Positions 1 to 22,376 of a stretch of DNA of 64,000 bases are shown here, in pieces (positions within the stretch are counted from its first letter, which is position 1; each line of letters begins with the position of its first letter). The position numbers and the translations under genes are program-made. The stretch is from Symbiodinium natans (Eukaryota; Sar; Dinophyceae; Suessiales; Symbiodiniaceae). The notes beneath the pieces were generated by a model. It did not search any database. It was not told the DNA's origin and saw only the letters and a program-made list of their open reading frames with translations. The stretch lies in assembly GCA_905221605.1 (NCBI GenBank), contig CAJNDS010002745.1, positions 507,501 to 571,500 of the forward strand. The letters are read 5' to 3'.

Positions 1-900
1 AATAATTACAATTTTTCTTATTTTTGGAAATTTGGTCCTTTTGGCAGTAAAATTCATTGAGTTTCAAGGGCCTTTTCTATCTTATGGACACTTTACCACT
101 TGGATTTCCTGTAGAATAATATGAAGATTATAAAACTACTGAAACCCCCTTATAATATGAAGATATACTACTTCCAAGATGAAGAGAGATTCCTAAAGGC
201 AAAACAAAGTGAAACAAGAACACGCTTTTCTCCAATTAAAAGTTGTGTTCACTTGTCTTACCTTTTCCACCTCTTTCCAAGGAAGTAAAATGAGATCTCA
301 ATGAATAAGATGTAAAGGGAACCATTAATAAAAAAAAATAACACTACTTTCTCCCTTTACTGTTTATCTCTTTTGGACAAGAAATTAATGCACGCATGAC
401 GCCCTTTTAGTTAATTTACCGGACAGGCAAAAAGGCTTGTTTTGCGCTCGTTATAATATTATAATCATGAGTGCATATTTGCAATAAAATAGTACACTTT
501 ATTAGTATTACCAAGAATTACATGCACGAATGAGTGATAGAATGCATGAACGCAGTGAAGTTTATTATATTCCCGCGTCTGTAAGCTTATTATAATCGCG
601 GGTGAACGAAATAAAATTGTAAATGAAATACGCGCCAGTAAAGATAATTGAATAGGCGCGTAAAAGAAGAGAAAAAGAGTGTTGTCTTCACTTCGTTCAG
701 TAGTTTTATAGGAAGCCAACCAATATCTGATGTTGGGGCCGTGTCTTGCGGTTGGTAATGAGTGCGTCCATGTGAATAGAATGTCATGTGTGAAGAGAAT
801 ACTAATAAGGGGGCAAATATAAGAAAGAACTAATAACGCGCCCCCTTAATATAAAGAGAGTGCAAAAACCGTATAATTTAGTAGTTTTATAAAGAGTGAA
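1..900. other. AT-rich sequence without recognised genes
   Basis: The first 900 bases have almost no telomere-type repeat and are much AT-richer than the rest. Several open frames exist but none is convincingly coding. I see no gene, RNA or element here; the boundary with the repeat sea is at about 930. Confidence 0.5.
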
Positions 901-1135
901 ACGAATCCACCATTAAATACCCCCTATTATAATCACCATAAACCCTAAACCCTAGACCCTAAACCCCTAAACCCTTTAAGGACTGTTAGTATAAGGGGGA
1001 AAATCCCAAGGTTTAGGGTTTACCCACAGGATCCATGTGCCTATGTAGTCAGAAATCTTGGGTTCCCCTCTTGGTTTAGGTTTAGGATTTAGGGTTTAGG
1101 GTTTAGAGTTTAGGGATTAGGGTTTAGGGTTTAGG

Positions 1136-1271
1136 GATACTACCCCCCCTAGGTTCCCCCCATAATGAAGACTACTTAGGGATGATTAAGACTAGTTCAG
1201 GTTATTCAAGGTTATCTAAGGGGGAAACCTAAGGGGGGTAGCATAGAGGGGGGGTAGTAGGGAAGCCCATG
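1136..1271. mobile_element. Family-F MITE with left arm replaced by TTTAGGG
   Basis: The inner arms (CTACCCCCCCTAGGTTCCCC and complement) and the full right arm (to CCCATGA) are present. The outer left arm is missing and a TTTAGGG array abuts the break. Confidence 0.7.
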
Positions 1272-1795
1272 AAAAAAAGGTACATGGACCCATGAGCGCT
1301 GCGGTGCTCGCGGCCCTACATTTCTCCGGCACCACTCGCTGTGCCACTTGCGTGAAGGATCCCCATACTTAGATGGACTTGTGGTTTTGACCCCTACAAC
1401 CCTTAGAACAGAAAGAAAACCTTGAACCCTAAAATGCCAACACGCAAACACCCCAAAACCCTGACACCCTGGACCCTGAACCCAACAACACCAAGCCCTA
1501 AAACCCAAAAAAAACAGACCTTAAATCCTGAAGCCCCAAAAACCCGAAACCCTAAAACCGTAAAAAACCCGAAACCCTGAAGCCCCCAAACCCTGAACCC
1601 TAAAACCCCAAAACCCAAAACACTGAACCCTAAAACCAAAAGAAACAAAGCCCTAAACCCTAAAGCCCCAAAACCCTAAAACCACCCTAAACCGTAAGAT
1701 CTAGGACCCTAGGCTAAAACCATAAAACCCTATACGACAAACCTTAAAACCCAAATCCTAAACCCTCACTTCTAAAACCCTAAGCCCGAAAACCT

Positions 1796-2134
1796 TAAAA
1801 CCCTAAAACCTTAAAAAAATCTAAGCCCTAAACCCTAAACCCTAAAACCCTAAAACCCTAAACCCTAAACCTTAAACCCTAAAAACCTTAAAAACCCTAA
1901 AGCCCTAAAACCCTAAAACCCTAAAACCCTAAAACCCTAAAACCCTAAACCCTAAACCCTAAAACCCTAAAACCCTAAACCCTAAAACCCTAAAACCCTA
2001 AAACCCTAAAACCCTCAAACCCTCAAACCCTCAAACCCTCAAACCCTCAAACCCTAAAACCCTAAAACCCTAAAACCCTAAAACCCTAAAACCCTAAAAC
2101 CCTAAAACCCTAAAACCCTAAAACCCTAAACCCT
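1796..2134 (-). repeat. CCCTAAAA (8-mer) telomere-like array
   Basis: Tandem array dominated by the 8-base variant CCCTAAAA with a patch of CCCTCAAA at 2020-2050. It lies immediately upstream of the plus-strand ATG exon at 2161. Confidence 0.9.
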
Positions 2135-2160
2135 CAACGCTAAGACCCTGAGACCTGACG

Positions 2161-12404
<10,244 letters not shown>

Positions 12405-12499
12405 CACCCCTCAACAGCTACTGTAAACTGAAATGTGCAAGGGTTTAGGGTTTAGGGTTTAGGGTTTAGGGTTTAGGGTTTAGGGTTTAGGGTTTAGGG

Positions 12500-13515
12500 C
12501 TTTAACTCTCAACACACCCAGCTCTGCATGAAAACTTCTGAAATTTCCTTCTTCCCGGCAACCAGGAGCGAGCGGGCTTCATTTTTAATCTTGTGGACAT
12601 TTTCACACATGCGAGTCGCTGACATAGACACTGGGAGGGACGGTGTTAAGTTCCCCCCCACGTTCCAGAGGCTCGCTGCGTATCCATTGGTCGTGGTCAG
12701 CAGACAGCAGCACGATGGTAACAGAGATAGCTGCCTTATTGGTACAGTACTTCTAGAGTGCAGTCATCACGAGTGACGCGACCTACAACTCACCCCCCCG
12801 CTGCAGGTCAGGTGGACACTCAAACACTTGACAACTCTGCCACTGCGGAACCTATCTCCTCATGTTAAGGGACGAAGGAAGGACCCCTTATATGAGTGAC
12901 ACATAGGATGGCAGGATTGAGAGTCCCCATATACACCCTAAACACGACAACACGGGGCCCCTCCTGTTCTCCCTTAGATGGAGATTTCTGGGCACCCAAA
13001 ACTGCTGAGTTCTGTCCTACTCAGATCAGAGGTGCTTTCGCTGGCGAGCCCATGAGCACATCGGCCTGAAGCAGTCCGCGCATGAATCTCGGAAGGGGTA
13101 AGCGGTTTTGGGTGAGGCTCCAAAGTTTGGATATCCCAGAACATCCTAAACCCTAACCGGAACCCTGACGAAGCCTTAAACACCCAAGTAACCCTTGTTG
13201 ACCCGAAACCCTCAGCCTCTGTGACTGTCTATGCATGCCTTCTGAAAATTTAATTGCAAGTCGCAAAACTCCGGGTGTACAGGGTAGCTTCATGTACACC
13301 AAAGGCCCGAGCCACAGCTCTTTACACAACTCGAACTCTGCTCAAAACCCTTCTGTCGGCCCTGCACAGAAAAAAAAGGGTTCAGGGTGCAGAGTCACAG
13401 TTTCCTAAGCCCTGAACCGCGTAGCAGTTGGCCTAAACCCTAAACCCTAAACCCCAAACCCCAAACCCTAAACCCTAAACCCTAAACCCTAAACCCTGGG
13501 GGGCCTCTAAGCTCC
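12500..13515. other. Spacer between convergent gene ends
   Basis: About 650 bases (12500-13150) lack telomere-type repeats, followed by short CCCTAAA runs up to the SUMO stop codon. This lies between the 3' end of SUMO (minus) and the last plus-strand candidate exon (12378-12404), so it probably holds both 3' UTRs. No polyadenylation signal or gene was identified. Confidence 0.35.
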
Positions 13516-16500
13516 TCAGCGTCCTCCGGTCTGCTCCATGGCCACATCCTCGGCCGTTTAGGGTTTAGGGTTTAGGGTTTAGGGTTTAGGGTTTAGGGTT
13601 TAGGGTTTAGGGTTGCGGGGTTGAGGGTTTAGGGGTTTCGGGTTTAGGGTTTGGGGGTTTAGGATCTCCCCACGAGTACCCTTTAAGACAATTTCAATAA
13701 CCCCCCCCCCAATACTGGTTTAGGATTTACTGCTTAGGGTTTTGTGGACCCAGGCCCCCAACAAGTCATATAGGGGCCTTAATAACTAGAATGGGATTTC
13801 GGGTGTTATTATAGGAAAATTGCAAAGGTACCCTAAGGGAATATCATGAGCAATTATTCCGACCCCTATGTTGCCCTTTAGGACATGCGAGTTTAGGGTT
13901 TAGGGTTAGGGTTTCGGGTTTAGCGCTCCAGGTCCCTATAGACCCTCTGAAGGGTACTTGGAGAGGGAGTGACCTTGCGTTTTCGGTTGGGCGGCGAAGG
14001 CTTCAGAAATGAAGGCTTCGGGTTTAGGGTTTAGGGTCCTCAGGGTGTTTCAGGAGTTCGGAGAGTTTTCGGGTGGTGTAGGCACGATTACGCCATACCC
14101 TAAACCCTAAACCCTAAACCCTAGACCCTCAACCCTAAACCCTAAACCCTAAACCCTAAACCCTAAACCCTAAACCCTAAACCCTGCATGCCACCCATTC
14201 CTAAGCCTTGGGATCTGGGGCGGCCCTGGGTTGAAGACGTCCAGCGAGCTCCAAACTTAGGGCTTACTGTTTGGGGTTAAAGGTTTAAAGGGTTTAAAGG
14301 GTTTAAAGGGTTTAAAGGGTTTAAAAGGGCCAAAAGGGCTTAAAGGGTTTAAAGGGTTTAAAGGGTTTTAAGGGTTTAAAGGGTTTTAAGGGTTTAAAAG
14401 GGTTTAAAGGGTTTTAAGGGTTTAAAGGGTTTAAAAGGGTTTGAAAGGGTTTAAAAGGGTTTAAAAGGGCTTAAAAGGGTTTGAGGGCTTAGTGTAAGGC
14501 TAGTTCCATGGGCCCTTGACGTGGTCCCTTACCGCCTTTAAGGAATCTGATGTATGGGCCCTTGGGTTGTTTAGGGTATATAAGGGGCATACAAGTGGTC
14601 CCCTTCTAGAGTCCCCATACTCAGGGACCATGCAACTACCCCAAGATTTAGGGTTTAGGGTTTAGGGTTTATTTAGGGTTTAGGGTTTAGGGCTTAGGAA
14701 TAGAGATGTCAGTTTTGGGGCTTCTGTGTCCCTGCATCGATTCACTGCAAGGCTCCAACGTATCGGGTGGCATTCCAAGGCTTTGGGTTTGGGGTTTGGG
14801 GTGTGGGGTTTAGGGTTTGGGGTTTAGGGTCTCGGGCTTGGGGTTTAGGAAGTATAGGGTTTAGGGCGAGCCATGATCCGGTTTGATTGACTTTGATCAG
14901 TGTGCAGGTCACGTTCGGATGCTGAGAGCGGGGCGATCAGATCTTCGTCCTGCAAGCACGGCTTCTTGGTTTAAGGGTTTAGGGTTTAGGGTTTAGGGTT
15001 TATGGACGACAGACTTTGGGGGTTTCGGAAATCAGGGGTACCTTATTGGGGTCCTTATGATTAGGGAAACCACGGTTTAGGGATGAAAGAATTCAGGCTC
15101 ATGGTTTAGGGATGCAGGGTATAGGGTTTAGGGATGTAGGGTTTCAGGGTTTTAGGGGTTTCGGGCTTACAGGGCTTGGGGCTGTGGAGGATACCGGGCC
15201 CCTTCCAGACTTCTATGCTGGCCAACGTGCTTTTACTTGCGACCCTAAACCCTAAGCCCTACACCCTAAACCCTAAACCCTAAGCCCTAAGCCCCAAGCC
15301 CTAAACCCTAAACCCTAAGGCTTTGGTGCTTAGCCTTGGGGGATCGGATTCGTGGCTTCAGGGTTGGGTGCCCACAGGGTCGAAGACCCTAAGCCCCCAA
15401 ACCCTAAAGCTCCCATGTCCCCAACCACCCTAAAGTAGCCCTAAAGCTCTAAAAACCTAGACCCTCAAGCCCTAAAGCCATGAAGCCCTAAAACTCCAAA
15501 ACTCTGAGAAACCCAAAACCTTCTAACCCTAGAACCCTGAACCCTCAAGCCCAAAAAACCCTAGGGTTTAGGGTTTGGGGTTTAGGGTTTAGGGTTTAGG
15601 GTTTAGGGTGTAGGGTTTAGGAGGCTCTAAAACCCTCCACCCCCTTGCCTCCAACCCGAGCTTCTCTGCCGTGTCGTCCGCGGCAATACGCTCGCCGTCC
15701 ACCATGAAGCGCACTTGGGAGGCCTCCAGGACACTTAGGGTTTAGGGTTTAGGGTTTAGGGTTTGGGGTTTGGGGTTTGGGGTTTGGGGTTTGGGGTTTG
15801 GGGTTTGGGGTTTAGGGTTTAGCCCGAAACCCTTTAAACCCTAACCCAGGTGTAGCGTCAGGGGTGTAGGGCTCAGTGGGTTTGGTTTGGGGCTTAGGGT
15901 TTGGGTTTTCGCCCAAAACCCTGAACCAGTAACCCTAAACCCTATACAGCCTCAACCCTAAACCCCAACCCCTAAACCCCACTAGGCCTCAACCAAACTG
16001 ATACCACCGTCCCTGAACCCTATATCATCCCGAACCCCTATCAACCCTACACCCGAAACCCTATCAACCCTATCACCTCAACCCTCAACCCTCAACCCTA
16101 AACCCTAGCCCTAAACCCTAAACACAATCAACCCTGAACCCCAAACCCGAAACCCTCAACCCTAAACCCTAGCCTTAAACCCTAAACACAATCAACTCTA
16201 AACCCCGCCAAACAGGAGCCCCTGAGGATGACTTCCATACGCCCCCCCCCCCCCCCCCTAAGGGCTCCTCGATACCCAGGAACCCAGGAACCCCGTTGAG
16301 CGCCCTTCTTAAGGGCTACATAGGGTTCAGAGTTCAGGGTGTTGGTTTAGGGTTTAGGGTTTAGGGTTTAGGGTTTAGGGTTTAGGGTTTAGGGTTTAGG
16401 GTTTAGGGTTTAGGGTTTAGGGTTTAGTGCTTAAGGCCTAGGGCTAGGGTTTAGGGTTTAGGTTTAGACCCTAAACCCGTGCCTGCAGACCCAGGCGGCT

Positions 16501-16707
16501 GCAGTAGGCATCCATCAGCTTGCCTCGAAGGGTGTTGGGCTTAGGGCAACCTTAAATCCTAAGTGTTTTGGGTTTAGGGTTTAATGTTCAGGGTTTAGAG
16601 TTCGGGGTCTCTATATATACTTAAAATACGAAATACATATATATATATATATATTTATATTTATATTTATTCATTTATTTACTTATTCATATATATAATT
16701 ATAATTA

Positions 16708-16742
<35 letters not shown>

Positions 16743-19700
16743 GTATATTTTATACTTTACATGAATGTACTCATGCATTTAAATCTTTATTGAAACGTAA
16801 ATGAATGATTGAACAGCCAAACGTATACGTGTCGTGGGTTTTTAGGGCTGGCACTTCAGGTTTAGGGTGTTGGGGTTTGGGGTTTAGCGTTTAGGGTTTA
16901 GGGTTCAGGGTTCAGGGTTTAAGGTTTGGGGCTTAGGGTTTAGGGTGTTGGGGGGGGGGGGGGGGGGGGGGGGGGTTTAGGATTTGGGCGCCGTCCCGCC
17001 CCCACTCCGCCACGTTGACTTTAGCCGAGGTGTGCTTTGGAACTATTTATTTAGGTTGCCTGAGAGCGAACAAAGGGTGACCAAAAACTTTCCCAAAGCA
17101 GAACCCAGTTAGGAGTTTAGGGTCTAGGGTTCTAGAGTTCTAGGGTTCTAGGCTTGAGGAGTTTAGGATTCCAGGGTTCTAGGGCTTCCGGCTTTCGGAG
17201 TATTGGGTTCAAGGGTTTTAAGGTTTCTAGGGTCTAGGGTTTGAGGGGTTTTTCGGGTTTAGGGATGGAGGGCTTTTCAGGTTGAAGGGTGTTAGGGTTT
17301 TATGGGGTCTTGAGGTCAACTTTATGGTTTTGCCCTGAACCTGCACCCTAAACCCTAAACCCTAAACCGCACCCTAAACCCTAAGCCCTAAACCCTAAAC
17401 CCTAAACACTAAACCCTAAGCCCTAAACCCTAAACCCTTGGTCTCAGCAGAGCTGCGCAAGGGCGTCGTCTTCTTGATCTTGAACTGCACCTCCAGGGTT
17501 CGCTCTTGGTTTTGTTTCCTATTTAAGTGCTTTTGATTGAGGGGGTTTAGGGTTTAGGGTTTAGGGTGTAGGGTTTAGGGATGAGGGTTTGTCACCATAC
17601 ACCCCACAAGCAAGGGGGGGGGGCCAGTGATAAGGCTCTCAGAGCCCAAACGTGGGTATATACGTCCATGGCTCAGGAGCCCCCGTAGAGAACTACTATT
17701 TGCTTACGGAGCCCCCCCCCCCCCCCCCCCCCCCCCGCCCCCCCCAAACCCTAAACCCTAAACCCTCAACCCTCAACCCTAAAACCCCCCCCCAAAAAAG
17801 TAGTCCCCAAATTGCCCGAATAAGGAAGATTATTTCTTGGGCGGTTCTTGTTAACCCCTGAACTTCCCCGAACCCTAAACCCTAAACCCTAAACCCTAAA
17901 CCCTAAACCCTAAACCCTAAACCAAAAACCCTGGCCTGAAAGATACCAGGGTGGGACTCTTCATGGGGACCCTAGAACCCTAAAACCCTGAAAGCCTCAA
18001 ACCCTGAGACCTGAACAAACAATGAGCCCTGAAACCCTAAAACCACCAAAAGCCTCAAACCAAACCCAAAAAACAAGGCCCTAAATCCTAAACCCTCAAC
18101 TCGAAACACCCAACAAAGCTCCAAGCCCTCACCAACCCTAAACCCCAAACCCTAAACCCCAAACCCGAAACCCTAAAGCTCGAACCTTATTCTGACCAAG
18201 TGCCCGTTAGGGTCATAGGGTGGTATGCTTAGTTGCTGAGTTCAGAAGCCCCAAAGAAGTTTACACTTTCAGTTCTATAGGGGATTATAGTAGCCAAAAA
18301 GTGTAAAGTGTACTCATTCAGCTACTAAACCCTAAACCCTAAACCCTAAACCCTAAACCCTAAACCCTAAACCCTAAACCCTAAACCCTAAACCCTAAAC
18401 CCTAAACTAAGTATGAACCCACATACTCAGCTGGCCTCACTCCCCTGCTGGTCCTTCACCTGCCAAGAGGGGTGGGGAAGTCGGCTGTGGGTGCTGAAAC
18501 CGGAAACTGCTGAACCGGTTTAGGGTTTAGGGTTTAGGGTTTAGGGTTTAGGGTTTAGGAGGTTTAGGGTCCTCTCCAAAACCCCCCAAACCCCCGAAAA
18601 CCCAGAGCCCTCGGCCCATAGTTGACACAAAGGGGCACTGTCCCAAGCCCTTCAGATGTCGAAGGTGTTCTTTAAGCATCCTAAATTGGGATGTTTCCCT
18701 TATCCTAGCAGTTCCTTAAGCGGGATGATAATAGGGGGTACTGTAATCCCTATATGCACTGTTAGTAGAAGGGGAACCTGGCAAATCCTAAACCTCATAC
18801 CCGAACCCCTCATACCCGAACCCCCACCCCCGCAACAAAAAGTCGCCTTGCGGTTGAATCCCCAAAGCCCAAGAGGTGCAACCAATCAAACCCTAAGGTC
18901 AAGGCACGATCACCCCACCCTAACCCCAAACCCCAAACCCCCAACCCCAAACCCCAAACCCTAAACCCCACACCCTGATTTCCGGCTTGAACGTGAAAGG
19001 TGGGCCTTGGGGGATTGTCTGGAAGGTTTCGAGATGGTTTAGGGTTGAGGGCTTGGACAGTAAACGTGGTAGTTGAAGGTTATCCTAAACCCTAAAACCT
19101 AAACCCTCAGCACAAAACCGCCTCATGTAGGGTCCAGGGCTTAGGCCGTTAGGGTTTACTGTTTCTGCTTAGGGTTCATGTTGGTGTGCTGTGTGCTCGT
19201 CTTGCCCATGTTTAAAGGGTCTAGGGTTTATTGTTCAAGGTTTAGGGCCAGGGTGATGTTTTGAAACACAAAAACTCCGAACCATGAGCTTACCCCACCA
19301 AGGTTTCAAGGCTACCGCGCGACGCTCAAGCCATAAGGGCCGGAGAATTCAATTAGGAGTTGTTTTGTTTTGTTTTGGGTTTTTTTGTTTTTGCTTTCTA
19401 CTACTACTATTTAGGGTTTAGGGTTTAGGGTTCAGGGTTTAGGGTTAGGGTTTAGGGTTTAGGGTTCAGAGGACAAAAAACAACCCCCCCCCCCCAAAAA
19501 AAAAAAAAAACTCCAGTCATAAGTCTAAACACTCAACCCTCAACCCCAAACGGCCTAAACTGTAGACCCTAAACCCTCAACCCACTCCTGGCCCTTACCC
19601 GGCAAGAGCCTCCCCCCTGACTCTACTAATTCTATTCCATAAGGAAATCTAATCTTTGTAAGACGACATACAGCGCACTTTAGAGCGCTCATGGCCCTAA

Positions 19701-20154
19701 ACCCTAAACCCTAAACCCTAAACCCTAAACCCTAAACCCTAAACCCTAAACCCTAAACCCTAAACCCTAAACCCTGAACCCTAAACCCTACTTATTCTAA
19801 CTTGGGGGTAAGCTCTCCACCCTCAACCGGGCGCTTCGCGCCTTGAGCTGGATGTGCTGAGGAGCATCCTCGGGGCGATGGTACGAAGGGTTTAGGGTTT
19901 AGGGTTTAGGGTTTAGGGTTTAGGGTTTAGGGGGTTGTGGGGAGGTTTGGGTTGGGGGCCGGGAAGGCGGGGGGGGTTTGGGCTGGACCGGCTGAGCGGA
20001 TGCAGGGTTCCGGGCCGAAGATCTACCGAACCCTGTATCCTTCTAGTCATGAAATGAAATTCTGGATCCACATCGTCATTTAGGGTTTAGGGTTTAGGGT
20101 TTAGGGTTTAGGGTGCAGGGCTACTGCTGAGGCGACGGCTCCACCCTCGGCCAT
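13516..20154 (-). CDS. SUMO: SUMO (small ubiquitin-like modifier) precursor, 8 exons
   Basis: Ubiquitin-like modifier joined to target lysines by the E1/E2 (Ubc9) SUMO pathway. Exons in coding order: 20154-20140, 19868-19842, 18459-18436, 17490-17457, 16523-16483, 15723-15649, 14949-14935 and 13548-13516 (stop TGA 13518-13516). They total 264 nt and 87 aa. The spliced reading contains EVQFKIKKTTPLRKLM, AYCSR, RFMVDGERI, EKLGLEDEDLIDV and the C-terminus EQTGGR, which align in order with SUMO. The Gly-Gly at residues 85-86 plus one trailing Arg is the usual SENP maturation site. All seven introns start GC and end AG with the next exon beginning G; phases match at every junction. The least certain point is the end of exon 1: the donor could also lie 6 nt later. 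The ATG at 20154 is the only start upstream of the DAPQH exon. Introns hold telomere-type repeats and MITEs. Expression is not shown by sequence. Confidence 0.93.
14275..14480 (+). repeat. TTTAAAGGG (9-mer) telomere-like array
   Basis: About 20 units of the 9-base variant GGGTTTAAA with some TTTTAAGGG units, inside SUMO intron 7 next to a family-C foldback element. Confidence 0.9.
16620..16745. repeat. AT-rich low-complexity tract
   Basis: TA and TTTATA repeats within SUMO intron 4. Confidence 0.8.
18228..18328. mobile_element. Family-H MITE, uninterrupted copy
   Basis: About 101 bp, starting CTTAGTTGCTGAGTTCAGAA and ending CAGCTACTAA, with internal complementary AGTTTACACTTT / AAAGTGTAAAGT. 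The right end runs straight into a CCCTAAA array. In SUMO intron 3. Confidence 0.85.
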
Positions 20155-20227
20155 GATGTCGACTTTTGGACAAGTCTGGCGCCTGCGCGACTTGAAACGT
20201 GGCTTTAGGTCTACTGGATGCTATATA

Positions 20228-20312
20228 TGGGGGGTTTCCGAAATTCGGGGAATACCTTATTGGGGCCCTTATTAAAAGGGAATCCTACTATTTGAGGGGT
20301 CTCTATTAGGGG
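20228..20312. mobile_element. Family-D dispersed repeat
   Basis: About 85 bp with GGGTTTCCGAAATTCGGGGA and ACCTTATTGGGGCCCTTATT. Copies also at 15018-15072 (SUMO intron 6) and 49395-49477. Confidence 0.7.
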
Positions 20313-21646
20313 TCCCTCATTATCGTCAACCGCTAAATAAGCACACATGCATTACATAGGGGGCTTGCTTTACATTGCTTCGTGTTTCAATAGTTCCGTA
20401 AGTGTCATGGACATTCACGAAGGGACGCTGATACAAGGCCCGGAGTCTTGTGAGGGTTAAAAGCCGTTTCTCGCAAGGACCTGTGGTGAGGTTTTTGAGT
20501 TGCCGCCAGCCAGCACCACATTGTCAGGTTTTATTGTTGATGGTTTACGGCTCAGGGCTCAACTCGTGTGTGCATGGCCTGCGCTGCGAGCACTGTACGA
20601 CTGAAGCAGAACTACAGATGTACATGCAAAACAAGACCCTGAACCCTAAACCCTAAACCCCAACCCTGAACCCAAATCCCAAAACCGCAAACTACTCTTA
20701 CTGTTCAAACTCGGTAGTACGGTTTGCACGAGGTGACTCGTCTACTAGACCCAAGAGTAACCTGGGAATAAACAGGCTGTCCTTTTTGGTTTAAAGGGCA
20801 TTCTAAGGGAACCCAAACCAAATAGAAGAGGGGAAAAAACCTCTACCCTGGGTGCTTGCCCTAAACCATAAACCCTAAAGCCTAAACCCTAAAAAAGGGG
20901 CTAGTTATAAGGGAACCCAAACCCTAACAGAACGAGAATAAGAGCCAACTCTAGGTTCTAGACTTCCGGTTGAGGACCGAATTCAAAGCATCCAACATTC
21001 CACCGCCACGGGCCTCGCGCTTTGGCAACGTCACACCGCAGGTGTTGCTACAGCTTGAGCAAGAAAGATGCGCCACCTACTTGTTCCGGTTCGGAGGAGC
21101 CAAATTCAAAACCTTTGGAAGTATACGGGAAGTTTCTATTTCAAAGGCAAAGTTGGAGGCTACATATCTCGAACTACTACACGATGTTAGGGTTGATAAA
21201 CCCTGAGAAACCCAGAAACCATAGACCCTAGAGGGTTTAGGGCAAGTTTGGTATGAGGATCACAGATGCCCCATAGGGAGTTTGGAGACTTTGGAAACCC
21301 TCGGGATTTTGGGCCGATTAGGGGTTCTAAGTTTTTGGGGTTCACCGCCGGGGGTCCTGGAGTTTGGGGTCGCGGTTTAGGGCGTAGACGGGTTGACAGG
21401 GTTCGAGTTTGGAGGGCTTGGGGTTGTAGGGCTTAGGGCGAACCGAAACTAAACCCCTAACCCTGAATCTCACACACACACACAGAGTTTGGGGGGGGGG
21501 GGGGGTTTAGGGTTTAGGGTTTAGGGGACATGCAAAGGTCCCAGCAGGCGGCTCCCCAGGCGGAGGCGCGAAAAGCAATCCTGCTGGCGCTGGCGAGATT
21601 TGAGGGCTTTAGTGGGCCCCATTCTTCGACCGGTGTTGGGTTTAGG

Positions 21647-21765
21647 GTTTAGGGTTTAGGGTTTAGGGTTTAGGGTTTAGGGTTTAGGGTTTAGGGTTTA
21701 GGGTTTAGGGTTTAGGGTTTAGGGTTTAGGGTTTAGGGTTTAGGGTTTAGGGTTTAGGGTTCAAG
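21647..21765 (+). repeat. Canonical TTTAGGG array
   Basis: About 17 near-perfect units; typical of the dozens of 5-20 unit arrays throughout the window. Other clear ones: 8690-8812, 12190-12352, 16346-16427, 18327-18407, 19694-19795, 30321-30420, 33105-33203, 37385-37500, 49035-49165, 55333-55420 and 62340-62420. Confidence 0.93.
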
Positions 21766-22376
21766 GTTTAGGGTTTTTGGTTCCTTTCGTGGTTGTACCT
21801 TGGACCCTTAAGGATGTGCCCTTGGGTTTTGGGGGGGCCCCTTTAAGGATCCTGAAGGTAGAATAGGGGTCATACTAGGAGTACATTAGGAGGAACATTT
21901 AGGGTTTAGGGTTTAGGGTTTAGGGTTTAGAGTTTAGGGTTTAGGGTTTAGGGATACATACAACGTACCCAGAGCAACCACCTCTATAGCCCGAAACCCT
22001 CAACCCTTAACCCTGAAAACCAGTACCCTAAGCCTGCTTAAGGTTCCCTAGGTCCGCTACCTATGCAGATTTAGGGTTTAGGGTTTAGGGTTTAGGATTG
22101 GGCGTCGATGGTGGATGGCTCTGCCATGCACAAAGCGCTCGGAAGGGCGAAGGGCAGTCACGGTGCCAAAGTGGGAGGCAAACCTCAAACCCTATAGCGG
22201 TTTAGGGTTTAGGGCTTAGAGTTTAGTGTTTAGGGCTTAGGAATGCCTATAACCCGAAGCCTCGCCTGACAAGCCCCCTAAACCTGAAACCCGAAACTTG
22301 AAACCCCCCAAAGAGCGTTAGGGTTTAGCGTCGACTTAGAAGCTCTTTTGACTTAGCAAGTCTACTTAGACTTACT

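Noticed and set aside
1403-1648. GFRV/LGF-type repeated peptides here and throughout
   Set aside because: TTTAGGG-type repeats translate to such peptides in any window; no conservation or splice structure supports them.
21560-21600. Plus-strand island AEARKAILLAL with AG and GC borders
   Set aside because: Minus-strand reading is equally splice-compatible and no neighbouring exon could be joined.
22103-22190. Plus-strand start exon MVDGSAMHKALGR...
   Set aside because: Has an ATG and GC donor, but the minus strand also reads protein-like with an AG|G acceptor and GC donor, and no linked plus-strand exons were found.
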